9,653 nucleotides of DNA from positions 1-9,653 of the forward strand of contig CAZADH010000238.1 in NCBI GenBank assembly GCA_964483805.1. Reading direction: 5' to 3'. Positions 7,343 through 9,653 of this stretch are shown here, one piece after another. The DNA is from CAZADH01 sp964483805. Lineage in GTDB: Bacteria > Muiribacteriota > Ozemobacteria > Ozemobacterales > Ozemobacteraceae. Numbering within the stretch: position 1 is the stretch's first letter; each line of letters starts with the position of its first letter. Made by a program: the position numbers and the translations under genes. The notes under the pieces were generated by a model. The model was given only the letters and a program-made list of their open reading frames with translations. It was not told the DNA's origin and searched no databases.

Positions 7343-9616
7343 ATGAGAAAACGTTCCCGAGGTCATTTTCGTCCACGACCGCACCAGCACGGAGGCCAGG
7401 CGCCAACTGCGGCGCCACGCCAATTCGATTCTCCCGAACAGGAATACCAGGCCATCCGCCAGGCGTTGCGCAATCGTTGCACCGTCATCGAGCAACTGGT
7501 TCTGCGCCGCTTCCATGGGTTGCATCCGTGGCGGTGCACCGGGCAAGAGGTTGCCGTCGCCGATCAGCAGGCGATCGATCTGGTGTTCGAACAGGAAGCC
7601 CCCGGCGGTGGCAAGATCGTGCTCGTCGACCTGACCATCCCCCACCTGGGCAAAGGCCAGAAGTTCACCCTCGAGCACAAGGCCAACCTGTTCATGCAGC
7701 AACGCGGCATCAACCCTGGGCGGGTCAAGAAAGCCCTCCTGCTCGTCAAGCGCCAGGGTGACCCGATCCGCATCTCCGAGAGTCGGTTGCGGTGTCCGAT
7801 CATCAGTGTGACCGTCCCCGAGTTGCTCAGCGGCCTGGCGGCCGCTGTCGAGCCGATCCAGCAGGCGGCGCGCGGTCCGCAGGCGATTACCAATCAGGTC
7901 ATCGACCTGTTGCTCGATGCGTTGGTGCGCGACTCTTTGGCCACCATGCGCAAACGCTGGAACAAGTACGTTCGCAAAGGGTTATGGCGCTGGATCGAAC
8001 GGGAGATCAGCGATCCCAATCAACACTTCTTTCTCATTCTGCTGTCGTGTATTTACCAGGGCAATACGGGCGATCTGCTCAGCCAGAAGTTCCGGGCCGT
8101 CGAAGACTACACCCGCGATCCGGCCAAGGTCGTCGATGTCTTGTTCTCGCCCGAGAACAATCTCTCGAGCCAGTTGGTCAACGATCGCGAGCGCCATCAG
8201 CGGGCCGTGGTCAAGTTTCTCGGCTGCTTCGAGCAGACCGGCCCCTTCGAGTATCTGCGCGGCATCTTCTTCAAAGAGTTCCGCACCGGCGCCGAAGGGC
8301 TGGTGGCCCGACGGCATGTCTACGAAGCCATGAAGGTCCTGATGCGGCGCTGCGGTTTCGACGGCGAAAAAGAGATTCTCTATCCGCTCGAGATCCTGGT
8401 CGAACTGGGCATCTTCCAGAACTTCCTCACCGGTGACTTCACCGAGTTGCGCGTCGAGAACGCCACCAAGAAGCTGATGAACCTGGTGCCGAACTTCACC
8501 TGGACCCCCGAGCAGATCTACAAACTGCGCGACCAGTTGGCGCGCACCCTCGGGTTCGAACCGATCGACTTCAACCTCAATGCCTATCTACCGCAGGCGT
8601 TTTCGCGCGACCTGCAAGACCGGGTGCAGCAGGGTGCACGGGCTGCCGCGGCGCTCGGGCGCAGCCAGGCCGTGGCCCGGCCGCCGGCCGTTGCGGCCGC
8701 GGTCGTGGCGGGCGGTCCGGCGCAACCCGATCTGCCATTGGCGGTTGATGAGGCGGCTGTTGCGGCGGGCGCGCCGAACGACGTCGCTCCGACACCGACC
8801 GGCGGCGAGCAAGTGAATACAATGTATGTTACTGACCCAGCAGTGATGACGACGGGTCACGAGATGCCGGTCGCCGAGGTTGACATACCTGGTATTGATA
8901 TCATGGAGCTGGCCGAAACTCGGGAAGCGCATCCGGCGCGGCGTCAACCGGCGCCGCCGGCCGCGATTGGCATGGGGGCGTCTGCCCCGACCCCAGGGCC
9001 CGCTGCCGAGGCCGATTTCCCCGACATCATTCCGCCTGAGATGCTGGCCCAGATCCACCGTGGCCCCGCCGGACGGGCGCGCCCGGCGGCGGGTGGCGGT
9101 GACTGGGCGGGCAACGATCCGCCGATGCCGGTCCGCCCCGAAGCCCCAGCGCCGTCGGCCTCTCCGGTCCGACCGGCCGTCGATGCGGCGCGGGCGGCCA
9201 TCACCGCCGACGATCTCAACCTGCATATTGCCGAGGAAACGCCGTTTGGCGACAACATCGATGTTCCCGATCCCGAGGTGGTCCGCTTCGGGGTCGCGAT
9301 GATGCAGGTGGCGCCAGAGGGTGCCGACGACGCGGCCGCACTCGAAGAGTCCGTCGAAGACCATCCCTACGACCATATCCAACCGCCGCCGCCCGATGTG
9401 CTGGCGGCGCGTCAGGCCGCACGCGATCCGGCGCGGCGCAACAACAACCGCCAGCGCCGTCGTCCGGTCGGCGACGTCAACGGCAACGTGGCGTCGGCGC
9501 GACAACGAACCGGTGGCGGACAGGGCACCCAGCGCCGTCGTACCGCGGGCAACAAGGGTGGCAATGCCCGCGGCGGCAAACGCCATGGGCCGCGCCAGCG
9601 ACCGCCGGCGCCATGA
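7343..9616 (+). CDS. Large protein with degenerate PD-(D/E)XK-like N-terminus and basic disordered C-terminus
   Basis: A 757-residue protein I do not recognise. Residues 1-28 are very basic (MRKRSRGHFRPRPHQH). Residues 30-138 read as helix, strand, strand, strand, helix, strand: PEQEYQAIRQALRNRC; QEVAVAD; AIDLVFEQ; KIVLVDLTIP; FTLEHKANLFMQQR; VKKALLLVKRQ. AIDLVFEQ...VLVDLT parallels the EIDLI...FVEVK pattern of PD-(D/E)XK nucleases (YraN type), with Asp79 and Asp96 kept but the Lys replaced by Thr98. Residues 185-420 are mostly helical. Residues 430-690 are Pro/Ala-rich low complexity with two acidic-hydrophobic repeats, and 691-757 are Arg/Gly/Asn-rich and strongly basic. I infer a nucleic-acid-binding scaffold. 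There is no clear ribosome binding site: a GGAG lies 14 nt before the ATG. The stop overlaps the next start as ATGA. Confidence 0.85.
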   Translation: MRKRSRGHFRPRPHQHGGQAPTAAPRQFDSPEQEYQAIRQALRNRCTVIEQLVLRRFHGLHPWRCTGQEVAVADQQAIDLVFEQEAPGGGKIVLVDLTIPHLGKGQKFTLEHKANLFMQQRGINPGRVKKALLLVKRQGDPIRISESRLRCPIISVTVPELLSGLAAAVEPIQQAARGPQAITNQVIDLLLDALVRDSLATMRKRWNKYVRKGLWRWIEREISDPNQHFFLILLSCIYQGNTGDLLSQKFRAVEDYTRDPAKVVDVLFSPENNLSSQLVNDRERHQRAVVKFLGCFEQTGPFEYLRGIFFKEFRTGAEGLVARRHVYEAMKVLMRRCGFDGEKEILYPLEILVELGIFQNFLTGDFTELRVENATKKLMNLVPNFTWTPEQIYKLRDQLARTLGFEPIDFNLNAYLPQAFSRDLQDRVQQGARAAAALGRSQAVARPPAVAAAVVAGGPAQPDLPLAVDEAAVAAGAPNDVAPTPTGGEQVNTMYVTDPAVMTTGHEMPVAEVDIPGIDIMELAETREAHPARRQPAPPAAIGMGASAPTPGPAAEADFPDIIPPEMLAQIHRGPAGRARPAAGGGDWAGNDPPMPVRPEAPAPSASPVRPAVDAARAAITADDLNLHIAEETPFGDNIDVPDPEVVRFGVAMMQVAPEGADDAAALEESVEDHPYDHIQPPPPDVLAARQAARDPARRNNNRQRRRPVGDVNGNVASARQRTGGGQGTQRRRTAGNKGGNARGGKRHGPRQRPPAP

Positions 9617-9653
9617 TGCTGCTCGAACCGCACGAGAAAAAGCGAGCCTGGTT
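9613..9653 (+). CDS. Start of a coupled gene, runs off right edge
   Basis: ATG at 9613 overlaps the upstream stop (ATGA), and a second in-frame ATG follows at 9616. The visible product begins MMLLEPHEKKRAW, too short to identify. Its tight overlap and same strand suggest an operon with the 757-residue protein, so its identity is the most useful clue to that protein's role. Confidence 0.55.
   Translation, partial: MMLLEPHEKKRAW

Noticed and set aside
7303..7761. 152-codon plus-strand frame overlapping the start of the 757-residue gene
   Set aside because: Different frame from the long gene, Arg/Pro/His-rich, and no binding site.
8588..9586. 332-codon minus-strand open frame opposite the 757-residue gene
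   Set aside because: Rich in Arg and His in a random-looking order, as expected for the antisense of a Pro/Ala/Gly-rich coding sequence. The plus frame is longer and its N-terminal half has ordinary protein composition.

Overview
The window is GC-rich, roughly 60% or more by eye, and densely coded. Gene order, AUG starts with GAGG-type ribosome binding sites, 4-nt stop/start overlaps, two type II secretion/type IV pilus-like pseudopilins and one Sec signal peptide all point to a bacterial chromosome, probably a diderm. I cannot place it in a phylum. Half of the proteins are not ones I recognise, which would fit a poorly sampled lineage.

Left part, minus strand (about 1-4899), read right to left: a GspI/PilV-like pseudopilin (4899-4330), a GspJ/PilW-like pseudopilin (4321-3545), alanyl-tRNA synthetase alaS (3448-797), ruvX/yqgF (779-327) and the start of a CvpA-like membrane protein running off the left edge (330-1). 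The two pseudopilins are 8 nt apart. alaS-ruvX-cvpA is tightly packed, with a 17-nt gap and then a 4-nt ATGA overlap. The 97-nt gap between the pseudopilin pair and alaS holds two hairpins, so these may be one or two transcription units.

Middle part: the stretch between the pseudopilins and a divergent plus-strand gene contains a run of six inverted repeats. The plus-strand gene (5090-5572) encodes a small secreted protein of unknown function. It converges, with a 29-nt overlap, on a minus-strand gene for a single-pass membrane protein of unknown function (6353-5544). That gene has a good promoter-like sequence only 15 nt before its start and no ribosome binding site.

Right part, plus strand: a class I SAM-dependent methyltransferase resembling bacterial phosphatidylethanolamine N-methyltransferase (PmtA), preceded by a possible 17-residue leader ORF ending in TGATG; a 757-residue protein I do not recognise; and the first 41 nt of another gene overlapping its stop codon. 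The 757-residue protein has an N-terminal region with the order and motif spacing of a PD-(D/E)XK nuclease fold in which the key lysine appears to be threonine, then an alpha-helical middle, a long Pro/Ala-rich low-complexity region, and a very basic Arg/Gly/Asn-rich C-terminus. It is the best candidate in the window for something undescribed.

There are no tRNA or rRNA genes, no CRISPR array, and no transposase or other sign of a mobile element.
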